From Deinococcus peraridilitoris DSM 19664 (GTDB lineage: Bacteria; Deinococcota; Deinococci; Deinococcales; Deinococcaceae): a stretch of 64,000 bases of DNA. The notes under the pieces are model-generated. The model was not told the origin of the DNA and made no database searches. It was given only the letters and a program-made list of their open reading frames with translations. Below are positions 17,837 to 28,151 of this stretch, piece after piece. Numbering within the stretch: position 1 is the first letter of the stretch; every line of letters starts with the position of its first letter. The DNA lies in contig NC_019793.1 in NCBI RefSeq assembly GCF_000317835.1, forward strand, positions 796,001-860,000, given 5' to 3'. The position numbers were made by a program, and so were the translations under genes.

Positions 17837-19639
17837 CTACTTGCGCACGACCTGATCGACGGCTGCCGTGCCGGTGTAGCTTGTCGAGGCGTTCAGGTAG
17901 CCTTCCAGCACCACCTTCCACTCGCCCGCGACGGGGCTGGGGATGCTGACTTCCTCGCTGACGCTGGCGCCCTGCGTGCTGGAAGCCACCAGCTTGCCAC
18001 TGGGGTCATAGACGTAGAGATCGAGGTCGTAGGCGGGGTTGCCCCAGTCGGTGTTGACACGCAGGGCTGAAGTGCCCGAGGGCACACTGAGGGTGTGCGT
18101 GTCGCGCGCATTCACGGCGCAGTCGAGCAATGGCGCGCAGAGAGCGGGTTCGACGGTTCCGCTCCACGAGGGCAGGTCACTGGTACTCAGGGTGTACTTG
18201 CTGGTGTTGGACTTGACCGCCTCGCGTACGGCGGCGTTCGCGTTCACGTACCCGTAGCCGACTTCCCACAGCTCGCGCTGCTTGGTCACGCCGCCACTGG
18301 TGTAGTACATCGGGCTGGCAGTTTTCTTGAAGATGCTCAGGATGGAGTCGAGCTTGAGGGCCGGGTTGGCCTCCAGCATCAGCGCCACGACGCCCGAGAT
18401 ATGCGGGGTGGCCATGCTGGTCCCGCTGATGGTGGAATACAGCGGGTTGTCGGTGTCGGGCAACACGATGGCGCCGGTGCTGGCCCGCGCGGCACTGATG
18501 CGCACACCCGGCGCGGTGATGTCCGGGTGCACGAGCGCGTCCCCGGAAATTCCGCGGCTGGAGAAGTTCGCGAGGTTGCCCTGCTTGTCACCGGCGGCCA
18601 CGCTGATCACGCAGGGACTCGCCGAGTATGGATTGAGGGTGTTGGCCCCCGGGCCTTCATTGCCCGCCGCGAAGGCGACCACGACGCCCTGGTCGTATGC
18701 ACGCTTGGACGCCAGGTTGATGGGGTTGTACGGCGCGAAGTCACCGCTGGAGCCCCAGGAGTTGCTGATCACCCGGATGTTGTACTTTTCACGGTTGTCC
18801 GGATTCAGCGCAAAGTCAAATCCCTGCAGCGCATAGAGGATCGAGATTCCGTCCCCGGCACCAATGCCGATGAGGGTCGCGCCGGGGGCCACGCCGGTGC
18901 GCACCCGCGCGCTGCCTCTGGACGCCGCGCCGCTTCCTGCGATGGTGCTCGCGACGTGCGTGCCGTGACCGCTGGTGGTATCGGTGTTGGGCAGGTCGGC
19001 ATACAGGTAACCGCCCACCCCGACGTCGGTGATGGGACCGACGATCTTGACGTTACGGCCCACGTTCTGACCGACCTGCAGATCCGGGTGGGAAGCGTCG
19101 ATGCCCGAGTCGATCACGGCCACGCCGACGCCCTTGCCGCTCACACCGTAGGTGGCACGCGCCGCGTCGGCCTTGATGTAAGCGACGCTCTCGGCCAGCA
19201 GGTAGCGCAGGGGCGCGTCCTGGTACACCGAGACAAGGCCGGGCAGGTTGGCCTGGAGGCGCTCGACAAGTTCGGGGGTGACCAGCGTCTTCACGGCTAC
19301 CATGGGCAGGTGATCGAATGCCCCCAGGCCCTCGCCCGGGTCGACATCGAGGTTGGCGTCCATCCAGTCCACCGCGCGTCCTTTGGAGGCGTCGTCGGCG
19401 AACGAAAGAATCAGGGTCACGACCGAGCCGTAGCGCAGGCCCGAATCGACACGCACACCGCTCGTCTGGTTGCCGTACAGCGCCTGGCACTCGGTCAGGG
19501 TCGAAACCGCCTGCGCCTGAATGGGCTGGCTCCCCGCCGATCGGGCGGAATCGTGCAGGGACGTGTTGCTCGGCGTGTTCGTTCCGCATGCCGCCAGCAC
19601 GAGGGCAAGGCTGGTCCCAAGAGTCGCGTACTTTTTCAT
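17837..19639 (-). CDS. Secreted subtilisin-like serine protease (S8), lipoprotein
   Basis: 600 residues from the ATG at 19639, preceded by AAAGGAAG. The signal peptide ends in a lipobox (LAAC, Cys18). An inhibitor-like propeptide runs to about residue 145. The S8 domain has the triad Asp177 (VAVIDSGID), His225 (SGHGTHVAS) and Ser408 (SGTSMATPH). Residues from about 500 to the end form a pre-peptidase C-terminal (PPC-like) beta domain (YDLDLYVYDPSGKLV). It is an extracellular, probably self-processing protease. It stands alone; the upstream frame extension to 19738 lacks a ribosome site. Confidence 0.92.
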   Translation of the reverse strand: MKKYATLGTSLALVLAACGTNTPSNTSLHDSARSAGSQPIQAQAVSTLTECQALYGNQTSGVRVDSGLRYGSVVTLILSFADDASKGRAVDWMDANLDVDPGEGLGAFDHLPMVAVKTLVTPELVERLQANLPGLVSVYQDAPLRYLLAESVAYIKADAARATYGVSGKGVGVAVIDSGIDASHPDLQVGQNVGRNVKIVGPITDVGVGGYLYADLPNTDTTSGHGTHVASTIAGSGAASRGSARVRTGVAPGATLIGIGAGDGISILYALQGFDFALNPDNREKYNIRVISNSWGSSGDFAPYNPINLASKRAYDQGVVVAFAAGNEGPGANTLNPYSASPCVISVAAGDKQGNLANFSSRGISGDALVHPDITAPGVRISAARASTGAIVLPDTDNPLYSTISGTSMATPHISGVVALMLEANPALKLDSILSIFKKTASPMYYTSGGVTKQRELWEVGYGYVNANAAVREAVKSNTSKYTLSTSDLPSWSGTVEPALCAPLLDCAVNARDTHTLSVPSGTSALRVNTDWGNPAYDLDLYVYDPSGKLVASSTQGASVSEEVSIPSPVAGEWKVVLEGYLNASTSYTGTAAVDQVVRK

Positions 19640-19804
19640 GGCTTCCTTTCTGTATAGCGCCCGACCCTCAAAAAAAGCACAAAAGAACTTGTCGGTTTGT
19701 TGAGAGATCCACTCATGAAGGAGCCTGACCACTTTCATCTGACAGGGGATACGGAAAACGGGCGCATCTGGATCTCAGGAGCCTCCCATCCGGCAAAAAG
19801 ATTC

Positions 19805-19810
19805 TAAACT
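19805..19810 (+). promoter_or_regulatory. Leaderless -10-like box of the BTAD regulator
   Basis: TAAACT ends 5 bases before the ATG at 19816, the same geometry as several other genes in this window. No convincing -35 is visible. Confidence 0.35.
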
Positions 19811-19815
19811 GATGT

Positions 19816-22293
19816 ATGGTCATGCTGCCCTCCGCACTGCGAGCACTTCTGCGGCAGGCACCAAGGGTGGTGGTGGCGCCTGTCGGTCGCGGCTTTGGAC
19901 AAGAAGCACTCACCAACTGGGCCGAGAAGCACGGTTACCGCGTCGTGCACAGCGCTGCCGAGACCCAGGAAGGGCGTGCCTTGTGGTGCCCCAGGCGCAG
20001 GCGTGAATTGCACGCTTTGCCCAGGTATGCGCCGATCGGTGAGGTGCTGGTCCTCGACGAAACCCAGGCACGCTGGGATTTCCAGTCGTGGTCGGCGGCG
20101 CTCGCCCATCACCCGGTGTCGTGGCAGCGCGCTTCTTATGAGCAAAGTGACGGCTGGCCCGAGGCCCTCAAGTTTGCGTTGCAGCTTGCAGACAATGCAG
20201 GCGAGCTTCACCGTCATCCGCTGGCCACCGCCTACCTGACGCCGCTGCTGCCTCCCCCCACGTTGCGGGATGTGTACCAACGTCTGGCCGTGACGCCGCT
20301 CGTGCTTCCGGCCCTCTACGCTTTGCTGCAGGTGTCGCCCGACGACATCGAAGCGCTTCATGACGGTGGCTGGCTGTCCGAGGTTCCAGGCGGGCTGGCT
20401 GCACCCCGGTTGCTTCGGCGCGCCCTGGCACCTCGGGGTGGGCCACAGCAGGCGCAGGAAATCGCGCTTGTGCTGAGTGAGGCTGGCCAGGACGGCGCCG
20501 CCTTGGACGTGCTCGCGGAGGCTGGCGCTTGGCACGGGTATCTTGACGTGCTGGTGCGCGTGGCCAAGGCCAGCACAGGCGAAGATGTCCTGCGCGACCG
20601 CCTGCGTCCAGTGCCGCCCGTTCTGCGGGAAAAGGCAGAGTACCGATACCTGGCGGGCCTGCTGGCGCGAACACACGGAGAACTCGCCCACGCCGAGGCG
20701 CTGTACGATCAGGCTCTGCACGAGGCCCCTGCTTCACTGGCACCGCTGGTGCACAATGCGCGTGGCGTGATTCTGGCGCTGCAGCACCGCACCGACGAGG
20801 CTTTGAGTGCTTTTGAGCAAGCGACCGGTGGGGCGGGCGTGACTGCCGGGGAAGCGTGGCACAACCACGCCGGCTTGCTCGCGCAGCTGGGCCGGCACGG
20901 CGAAGCAGAGCAGAGCCTGAAAGAGGCGGTCGCGGCGTTTCGCGCGGTGGGCGACGAGGCGCGTGAAGCGCGCAGCTTCAAACTGCTCGGTCTGCTCTAT
21001 ACCGAACGGGGTTTGCTGCACGAAGCGCAGAACGCTTACCGCGAAGCCCTCAAACTGCTCAGAAACAGTGGCGCCGCCCTGGACGCGTTTGCGTTCCTGA
21101 ACCTCGCCGAAGTGCACGCCCTGCTGGGCCATCCGGACGAGGCGCAAAGTTATCTCGATCAGGCGCGCGCGAGTGCCCCGGACACGCGCGCGCAGGGCTG
21201 GCTTACCCGCTGCGCCGCGTTGATCGATCTGCAACGCGGGCGTCTGGACGCCGCGCAGGGTGCCCTGGAAGCGCTGCTGACCAGCGAACCCACCGACCGT
21301 CAGCTGCTCGCCGAGATTCACCTGCTGCTGACCCGCACGCTGCGGGAGAAGGGTAAGCGTGACGAAGCGCGCGTACACCTGGAGGGCGCACTGCCGCTGG
21401 GCGTGCGGGCGGAACTCGAGGCAGCACTGCTGTCCGGAGAGGGCCTCGACGCGGTCATCGAGCACGCCCGAGCACAGGAATTCCGCCTGGAACTGGCGTC
21501 GGCGCTCGTCGCCCGCGGCAGCGCCGACGACGCCCGTGAAGCGTTGCGGCTGACTCGCACGCACGGCTACGCGGCCCTGCTCGAAGGTCCTGACGCCGTG
21601 AAACTGGCCGCGCACGTCGAGGAGGACGAAAGCCTGCGCGAACTTTTTCCACTGCACCTGACCCTCCTGGGGCCGCTGAAAGTACGCTTTGCGGGGCGCA
21701 CCCTGAGCCTGGCCGACTTCCCGACGCGCAAAAGTGCAGCGCTGCTGCTCGCGCTGGCGTTCGCCGGTCGGCCTTACGGCCGCGAGGAACTGGCCGAGCG
21801 CTTCTGGCCTGGGGCCAAGAATCCGCTGGGCAGCCTGCAGACGGCGGTCTACCATTTGCGTGGTGCACTGGGTGTCCCGGTGGTGCGCAGTGAACGCGGG
21901 CTGCTCAGTCTGGCCTTTCCGGTGCAAACCGACCTGCAGGCGCTGCAAGCCAGCGGGCAGCAGGCACTGCTGCTCCATGAGGACGCCGGAGCTGCGTTGC
22001 TGCGAGAGTCGCTGCGCACGGCAGGGTCGTTTCTGCCTGAACTTCCTGACGAGTTCGAAGACGAGCGCGCACATGCCGAAGCCACCCTGCGCGAATTACG
22101 CTGGACGCTCGCCCGCCTGAGCCCTGGGGAAAGCGAAGTCCGGCGTGACGCGCTGCGTGCCTTGCTGGCCGACGACCCGTACGACCTTGACGCCCGCGCG
22201 ACCCTCATCAGGGTGCACGAACTGCGCGGCGAAAACGAAGCGGCGGCACACGAACGCCGCCGCCTCGCCGAACTGGAACGCGAGTTCGGATGA
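19816..22293 (+). CDS. Large TPR regulator with C-terminal winged helix and BTAD domain
   Basis: 825 residues. The first 200 residues are unassigned. Residues about 200-590 are TPR-like helical repeats (for example ALYDQALHEAPASLAPLVHNARGV and AQNAYREALKLLRNSGAALDAF). Residues about 612-695 fit an OmpR/SARP-type winged helix (LLGPLKVRFAGRTLSLADF then YGREELAERFWPGAKNP). The end is a bacterial transcriptional activation domain (about 720-825, DDPYDLDARATLIRVHELRGE). In most SARP regulators the DNA-binding/BTAD part comes first; here it is last. It has no ATPase domain. The target is unknown, and the gene is isolated between the protease and the DUF892 gene. Confidence 0.78.
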   Translation: MVMLPSALRALLRQAPRVVVAPVGRGFGQEALTNWAEKHGYRVVHSAAETQEGRALWCPRRRRELHALPRYAPIGEVLVLDETQARWDFQSWSAALAHHPVSWQRASYEQSDGWPEALKFALQLADNAGELHRHPLATAYLTPLLPPPTLRDVYQRLAVTPLVLPALYALLQVSPDDIEALHDGGWLSEVPGGLAAPRLLRRALAPRGGPQQAQEIALVLSEAGQDGAALDVLAEAGAWHGYLDVLVRVAKASTGEDVLRDRLRPVPPVLREKAEYRYLAGLLARTHGELAHAEALYDQALHEAPASLAPLVHNARGVILALQHRTDEALSAFEQATGGAGVTAGEAWHNHAGLLAQLGRHGEAEQSLKEAVAAFRAVGDEAREARSFKLLGLLYTERGLLHEAQNAYREALKLLRNSGAALDAFAFLNLAEVHALLGHPDEAQSYLDQARASAPDTRAQGWLTRCAALIDLQRGRLDAAQGALEALLTSEPTDRQLLAEIHLLLTRTLREKGKRDEARVHLEGALPLGVRAELEAALLSGEGLDAVIEHARAQEFRLELASALVARGSADDAREALRLTRTHGYAALLEGPDAVKLAAHVEEDESLRELFPLHLTLLGPLKVRFAGRTLSLADFPTRKSAALLLALAFAGRPYGREELAERFWPGAKNPLGSLQTAVYHLRGALGVPVVRSERGLLSLAFPVQTDLQALQASGQQALLLHEDAGAALLRESLRTAGSFLPELPDEFEDERAHAEATLRELRWTLARLSPGESEVRRDALRALLADDPYDLDARATLIRVHELRGENEAAAHERRRLAELEREFG

Positions 22294-22448
22294 GCTGCGC
22301 TCCTCCCGGCGGCACCGTCAGTTCGAAGTCATTCAGGGTGCATGACAGCAGCGAAAAGGTCACGTAAACCTTTGCTCTTGAAGTTTTTGGGCGCCTTATT
22401 AACCTTCGTCCATGAAGCGCGAAAAGGATAAGGAAGGAGGAGAACGAT

Positions 22449-22946
22449 ATGCCGATGCAAATGCAAGACCTGCAAGATCTGTTCGTCCACAAACTCAACG
22501 ACCTGTACGACGCCGAGCAACAAGGCCTGCAAGCCATGCAGCAACTCTCTCAGCGCGTCCAGACGCCTGAACTGAAACAGGGCCTCCAGATGCACATCGA
22601 GCAGTCACAGCAACAGGTGCAGCGCCTCGAGCAGATCATGCAGAAACTGGGCCAGCAGCCCGGCGGCGAGCAGTGCAAGGGCATGCAGGGCCTGATTCAG
22701 GAAGGTCAGAAGCTCCTGAAGGAAGACGCCAGCCCCGAAGTGCTTGAAGCGGGCATCATTGCCGCCCAGCAGGCCATGGAGCATTACGAGATCGCCGGCT
22801 ACGGCACCGCGCGCACCTACGCGCAGCTGCTCAAGAACGACGAGGCCGTGCGCCTGCTCGAGCAGACCCTCGAAGAAGAGAAGATGACCGATCAGCAACT
22901 CACGCAGATCGCCGAGAAGATCAACGTTCAGGCCATGAACGCCTGA
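22449..22946 (+). CDS. DUF892 (YciE/YciF) ferritin-like protein
   Basis: 165 residues with GGAAGGAGG just upstream. The opening LQDLFVHKLNDLYDAEQQGLQAMQQLSQ is the DUF892 signature, followed by glutamate- and glutamine-rich helices and MEHYEIAGYGTARTYAQLL. The family folds as a four-helix ferritin-like bundle and is linked to stress responses in enterobacteria; metal binding is presumed from the E/H pattern (Glu-x2-His at MEHYE). It is monocistronic with its own terminator. The 155-base region before it was checked and no confident promoter was assigned. Confidence 0.88.
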   Translation: MPMQMQDLQDLFVHKLNDLYDAEQQGLQAMQQLSQRVQTPELKQGLQMHIEQSQQQVQRLEQIMQKLGQQPGGEQCKGMQGLIQEGQKLLKEDASPEVLEAGIIAAQQAMEHYEIAGYGTARTYAQLLKNDEAVRLLEQTLEEEKMTDQQLTQIAEKINVQAMNA

Positions 22947-22966
22947 AAACCGCAAGGGAAGAAACA

Positions 22967-22998
22967 AGAAGGGCGGCGTGGTGCCGCCCTTCTCTTTT
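22967..22998 (+). terminator. Terminator of the DUF892 gene
   Basis: AGAAGGGCGGC (22967-22977) pairs with GCCGCCCTTCT (22983-22993) around a 5-base loop and is followed by CTTTT. It serves the plus strand and may also help the convergent NUDIX gene. Confidence 0.85.
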
Positions 22999-23015
22999 GC
23001 TCTGCTTTTCGCGCT

Positions 23016-23489
23016 TCAGATGGGATAGTAGGCGCGGGCCTTCCCCTCGAGAAAGTCACGGGTGGGAATCCAGATGAGGGGGTGACGCTCCTCGACTTCG
23101 GGCGGGGGGCCGTAGCGCACCAGGTTCATAACGTCAGCAACCTCAATCCAGTGAGCGCCCAGCACCTCGGGGTCGGTGGGCGCGATCTCGCCACTGCAGC
23201 GGGCGGTGAAGCGCGCGAAGTTGGCGTAGTGATGATGCTTGCTGCCGGAGAGCATCTCGCCTTCGAGCAGGCTGACGAATTCGAGGTCGTTGACATCCAG
23301 GCCGGTTTCCAGCTTGACCTGACGAACGGCGGCGTCGGCCAGGGACTCGCCACCGTCGGCCTTGCCGCCCGGGAGACCCCAGAAGATGCTGCCGTCATCC
23401 ATACGCTCGGTCACCAGCAGCAGTTTGCCGTCCTGAACGAGGTACACATGGGCGGCGCGTTTGATGGGAACGACGCGGGAAAGATTCAT
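23016..23489 (-). CDS. NUDIX hydrolase
   Basis: 157 residues from the ATG at 23489, with CGGAG upstream; the longer frame to 23711 has no homology. The NUDIX box reads GGKADGGESLADAAVRQVKLETGLD, where the canonical REUxEE helix is altered to RQVKLETG. One of the usual metal-binding glutamates (first E of EE) is K-L here, so activity may be reduced or specialised. Family members cleave nucleoside diphosphates linked to another moiety. A TACACT box (23499-23504, minus strand) lies 9 bases before the start. Confidence 0.85.
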   Translation of the reverse strand: MNLSRVVPIKRAAHVYLVQDGKLLLVTERMDDGSIFWGLPGGKADGGESLADAAVRQVKLETGLDVNDLEFVSLLEGEMLSGSKHHHYANFARFTARCSGEIAPTDPEVLGAHWIEVADVMNLVRYGPPPEVEERHPLIWIPTRDFLEGKARAYYPI

Positions 23490-23943
23490 GCTCCGTTTAG
23501 TGTAGTGCCTTTCTTTCCTGGCGGATTTGAAGGTGGGAGTAGCGTCGTCAGCTGAGCGCATCCAGTTCAGGAATCCGCCTGAACTGGAGGGTTTTTCTTT
23601 ATACCCCCATAAAATTCTGCTCGTCATCCTTTTGCGCCAACGATTTCGAGGAACCAGTACAAAATGAAGGTGTATCGTCATTTTATGATATTTCTCACAT
23701 TTTCTATACAATTAAGTTTAAATGAATTACAATTTTTCACTCCAGGACAGCTTTTAATGACCCTCTTCTCGCGGTTACTAATCCATTACTCCAATAGTCC
23801 ACACTCGCCTTCATGGATTGAAAAAGGTCCCATGAGAGGCCGAGATAGTAGAAGTCCAGACGCCAGATCAGTGGGAGTCCAGAGAAGCGATGCGGCAAAG
23901 GCTGGCGCGCAGGTGAGACGTCTGGAGAAAGTGTTGGCCTATC
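23490..23943. other. AT-rich intergenic region
   Basis: 454 bases between divergent genes. From about 23590 to 23770 the sequence is visibly AT-rich compared with the rest of the window. It contains a TATACA hexamer at 23705-23710, a possible plus-strand -10 that would give a leader of about 225 bases. A terminator-like hairpin lies at 23561-23597. The open frames here show no coding character. Confidence 0.5.
23561..23597 (+). terminator. Orphan intrinsic terminator
   Basis: TCCAGTTCAGG (23561-23571) pairs with CCTGAACTGGA (23578-23588), loop AATCCG, followed by GGGTTTTTCTTT. This is a classical plus-strand terminator, yet no plus-strand gene ends here; the previous one ends at 22946 with its own terminator. 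Confidence 0.75.
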
Positions 23944-24810
23944 ATGAGAAGAATCCACACGCTCCTCGTTTTCTCGGCGTTGGCCCTTGGCGCTTCCACC
24001 GTATCTGCCACCGGTACAACAACATGCAAGAACACCGGTGCCGAGATGGGCAATGGGCAGACAAAAGTTGCAGTTAAAAACGCGAACGGCAGAATAATTT
24101 GTATCGCCGAACCGGCAGCAGAGAATCGCCAAGCAGGAAAGGGTGGCAATAACGGCGGTGGTCACGAGAATAAGCCACCCTCCACCCCAAGCAAGCCCGA
24201 ACCGGTCAAACCTGAGCCAGTCAAACCAGTCAAGCCCGAACCGGTCAAACCTAAACCAGCTCCAACCCCAGCTCCGGATAAACCAACCAAGCCGGCCCCG
24301 GCTCCGGACAAACCAACCAAACCGGCCCCAACTCCGGCTCCACAACCGGCCCCTGCTCCTGAGCCCACTCCGACTCCACAACCGGCCCCTGCTCCTGAGC
24401 CCACTCCGACTCCACAACCGGCCCCAACTCCGGCTCCACAACCGACTCCTGCTCCTGAGCCCACTCCGGCTCCACAACCGACTCCTGCTCCTGAGCCCAC
24501 TCCGGCTCCACAACCGGCCCCTGCTCCTGAGCCCACTCCGACTCCACAACCGACTCCTGCTCCTGAGCCCACTCCGGCTCCACAACCGGCCCCTGCTCCT
24601 GAGCCCACTCCGGCTCCACAACCGACTCCGGCTCCTGAGCCCACTCCGGCTCCACAACCGGCCCCAACTCCGGCTCCACAACCGACTCCTGCTCCGGCTC
24701 CTGAGCCCACTCCGGCTCCACAACCGGCCCCAACTCCGGCTCCACAACCGACTCCGGCTCCTGAGCCCACTCCGGCACCGACTCCGGCTCCCAAGCCGCC
24801 AAAAAAATAA
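23944..24810 (+). CDS. Secreted proline-rich repeat protein
   Basis: 288 residues. A signal peptide (about residues 1-22, ending VSA) precedes a small cysteine-containing region (TTTCKNTG ... [10 protein letters not shown]), a glycine/asparagine linker and then about 190 residues of Pro-Ala-Thr-Glu-Gln-Lys repeats. The first repeats are KPEPVKP-like. Later ones are 12-residue units of the type [12 protein letters not shown], built on near-identical 36-base tandem DNA repeats. Such tails are extended polyproline-like spacers in wall or surface proteins. There is no sortase signal. Function is unknown. Codon use is less GC-biased than in neighbours. A strong terminator follows. Confidence 0.75.
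   Translation: MRRIHTLLVFSALALGASTVSATGTTTCKNTGAEMGNGQTKVAVKNANGRIICIAEPAAENRQAGKGGNNGGGHENKPPSTPSKPEPVKPEPVKPVKPEPVKPKPAPTPAPDKPTKPAPAPDKPTKPAPTPAPQPAPAPEPTPTPQPAPAPEPTPTPQPAPTPAPQPTPAPEPTPAPQPTPAPEPTPAPQPAPAPEPTPTPQPTPAPEPTPAPQPAPAPEPTPAPQPTPAPEPTPAPQPAPTPAPQPTPAPAPEPTPAPQPAPTPAPQPTPAPEPTPAPTPAPKPPKK
24340..24790 (+). repeat. 36-base tandem repeat array inside the proline-rich gene
   Basis: Units built from the 18-base blocks CCGGCTCCACAACCGACT, or its variant ending in GCC, and CCTGCTCCTGAGCCCACT alternate through the region with small insertions. Units are nearly identical at DNA level, so repeat number can change by slippage or recombination. Confidence 0.8.
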
Positions 24811-24886
24811 CGATTTGCTTTCTGTTACCTACTGGGTTAACTGGAACGCCGTCGTCAATCAAGCTTGTATGTAACCGGTAGTCAAC

Positions 24887-24938
24887 AAAAAGGCCGTAAT
24901 AAAGGGAACGCCAGCGTTCCCTTTATTACGGCCTTTTT
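24887..24938. terminator. Long bidirectional terminator after the proline-rich gene
   Basis: A perfect 25-base inverted repeat (24887-24911 and 24914-24938) with AAAAA at the left end and TTTTT at the right end. The loop is essentially CGCCAGCG. It is strong on both strands. The following 24940-25059 is AT-richer sequence with no gene. Confidence 0.88.
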
Positions 24939-25059
24939 TCCAACAGATAATAAAGAATCGCCAGCAACTTCATGCACTTGCTGACCAATTCGCTTCACAT
25001 TTCATGTCCCGAAATGCACGCAACGACTGTCAACTGACTGTATAAAAGGCTCTCGTCTT

Positions 25060-25755
25060 TTATCGTAACCCTATCCTGAAGTCACGCACGAACTCAAACG
25101 GCGCCTCCCCTTTCTGACTTAGCAAGGTGACCTGATCGAGTTCCAATGTGGGGTAAGGCTCGAAGCGCGCTTCGAGATCTTCGGCCAGCGCCCCTGCGTC
25201 CGGCCCCGTGTACGGTTCGACCAGCGTGAAGTGCGGTGTCCAGGAATCCAACCCGCGCGGCGTGTGAAAGAGCTTCAGGCGGGCACGCTCGTGAGGCGCG
25301 GGGTACTTGTGCGGGTTTTCCTGGACCATTCGCTCGAAACTCGACCCCGTCACGAAAGGGGCGAGGCGGGCAGTGAGCAGGGCGTGCAGCACCAGCAGCG
25401 CCTCGTTGGGATCAAAGCGGCGCACGATCACGGTACCCTCGTCCCACACTTCCATTCGTCCGTTTGACAGACGCAGCAATGAGTGCGGCGAGAAACACGC
25501 ACAAAGCGCCACGATTTCCTTCTCGATTGCCGCAAAGCTCGCCGGGTCGCACTCAAAGGCTTCCGTCACCGTCAGGTGAAAGCCGTACTGACCGGCCTTG
25601 GCAACCCATTCGGGGCGCAGTTCGGGCAGCTGGGGCACGCGCCGCCCGGCCCGCATGTCGTATCCCAGCGCGGAGCTGCCCAGCTGGTAAAAAGCGTCCT
25701 CGGCGTTGGGCACGAGGTACACTGCAAAGCGGGTAGGTGAGGGGGTGTCGCTCAT
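25060..25755 (-). CDS. 2H phosphoesterase-like protein (DUF1045-like)
   Basis: 231 residues. Two H-x-T/S-type motifs, GFHLTVTEAF (about residues 59-68) and PHFTLVEPY (about 174-182), are arranged as in 2H phosphoesterases such as the DUF1045 family found with phosphonate genes. The N-terminus RFAVYLVPNAEDAFYQLGSSALGYD is DUF1045-like. The reaction is probably hydrolysis or transfer on a cyclic nucleotide phosphate or related phosphodiester, but no phosphonate genes are nearby, so the substrate is open. The start is the ATG at 25755. Confidence 0.75.
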   Translation of the reverse strand: MSDTPSPTRFAVYLVPNAEDAFYQLGSSALGYDMRAGRRVPQLPELRPEWVAKAGQYGFHLTVTEAFECDPASFAAIEKEIVALCACFSPHSLLRLSNGRMEVWDEGTVIVRRFDPNEALLVLHALLTARLAPFVTGSSFERMVQENPHKYPAPHERARLKLFHTPRGLDSWTPHFTLVEPYTGPDAGALAEDLEARFEPYPTLELDQVTLLSQKGEAPFEFVRDFRIGLR

Positions 25756-25865
25756 GCGTTCAGCGTAAAGAACGGCGCGTGAAAATGGCGCACCCTTCCC
25801 TCAAGAAGAAAGGCGGTCCTGGAAGGCCGCCCTCTTGAATGACGCCCTCCTGAATGATCTTGCAG

Positions 25866-27620
<1,755 letters not shown>

Positions 27621-27716
27621 GACTAGCAACGATCTTAGGACGCCGGGCACCGCGGTGGGCGTGACCAGCTTCCTTTTAACGAAACTTGCGTAGGCAAGGG
27701 TGAGGATGAGCCTCGT

Positions 27717-28142
27717 TCAGCGGCCCGCGCGGTATTCCTCGAAGCGCTGGGCAAGCTGGGCGAAGTTCTCGTCGATACGTGACTGCGGCAGCACGACCTG
27801 GGTGGTGGCACCGTGACCGATGAGGTCACCCAGTTCGTTCACGGCGCTCATGCGCGCGTAGATGCGGCGTCCTTCGCGGCGCTCGAACACCGCGGTCACG
27901 GTGACCTGCATGCCGGGCAAGGCGCTCGCCGTGTGCGTCACGCTCACCTCGGAACCGATCCCGCCCTCACCTTCTTCCAGAAAGGGCAGGATGATCTTGC
28001 GGCCCGCCTCCTCGAAATGCTTGGCCATCCAGTAGGTGGCGTACACCGGGTGCAGGGGGCCGAGCTCGTCGAAGTTGACGGTCATCTCGTGTGTGACGGT
28101 GATCGTCAGGGTCTGGGTATAGCCCGCGGGAATCTCTTTCAC
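27717..28142 (-). CDS. Hotdog-fold acyl-CoA thioesterase (FlK-like)
   Basis: 141 residues from a GTG start. The sequence ([30 protein letters not shown], then [22 protein letters not shown] and [25 protein letters not shown]) matches the fluoroacetyl-CoA thioesterase-like family: a conserved E-x-x-x-R helix and the terminal GHG. It sits 10 bases after the thiolase stop in the same operon, so it probably hydrolyses dead-end CoA esters, playing the part PaaI plays in other phenylacetate clusters, although its family differs from enterobacterial PaaI. Confidence 0.8.
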   Translation of the reverse strand: MKEIPAGYTQTLTITVTHEMTVNFDELGPLHPVYATYWMAKHFEEAGRKIILPFLEEGEGGIGSEVSVTHTASALPGMQVTVTAVFERREGRRIYARMSAVNELGDLIGHGATTQVVLPQSRIDENFAQLAQRFEEYRAGR

Positions 28143-28151
28143 GCCCCTGCC

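Noticed and set aside
18095..19657. 520-codon plus-strand frame opposite the subtilase
   Set aside because: The minus strand encodes all three catalytic motifs of an S8 protease.
24340..24790. Repeat array considered as a CRISPR
   Set aside because: Units are contiguous, without unique spacers, and stay in one reading frame with a signal peptide in front.
24162..24794. Glycine/alanine-rich and Pro-Glu-rich minus-strand frames opposite the proline-rich gene
   Set aside because: They are antisense products of the same tandem repeat; they lack signal peptide and ribosome site.
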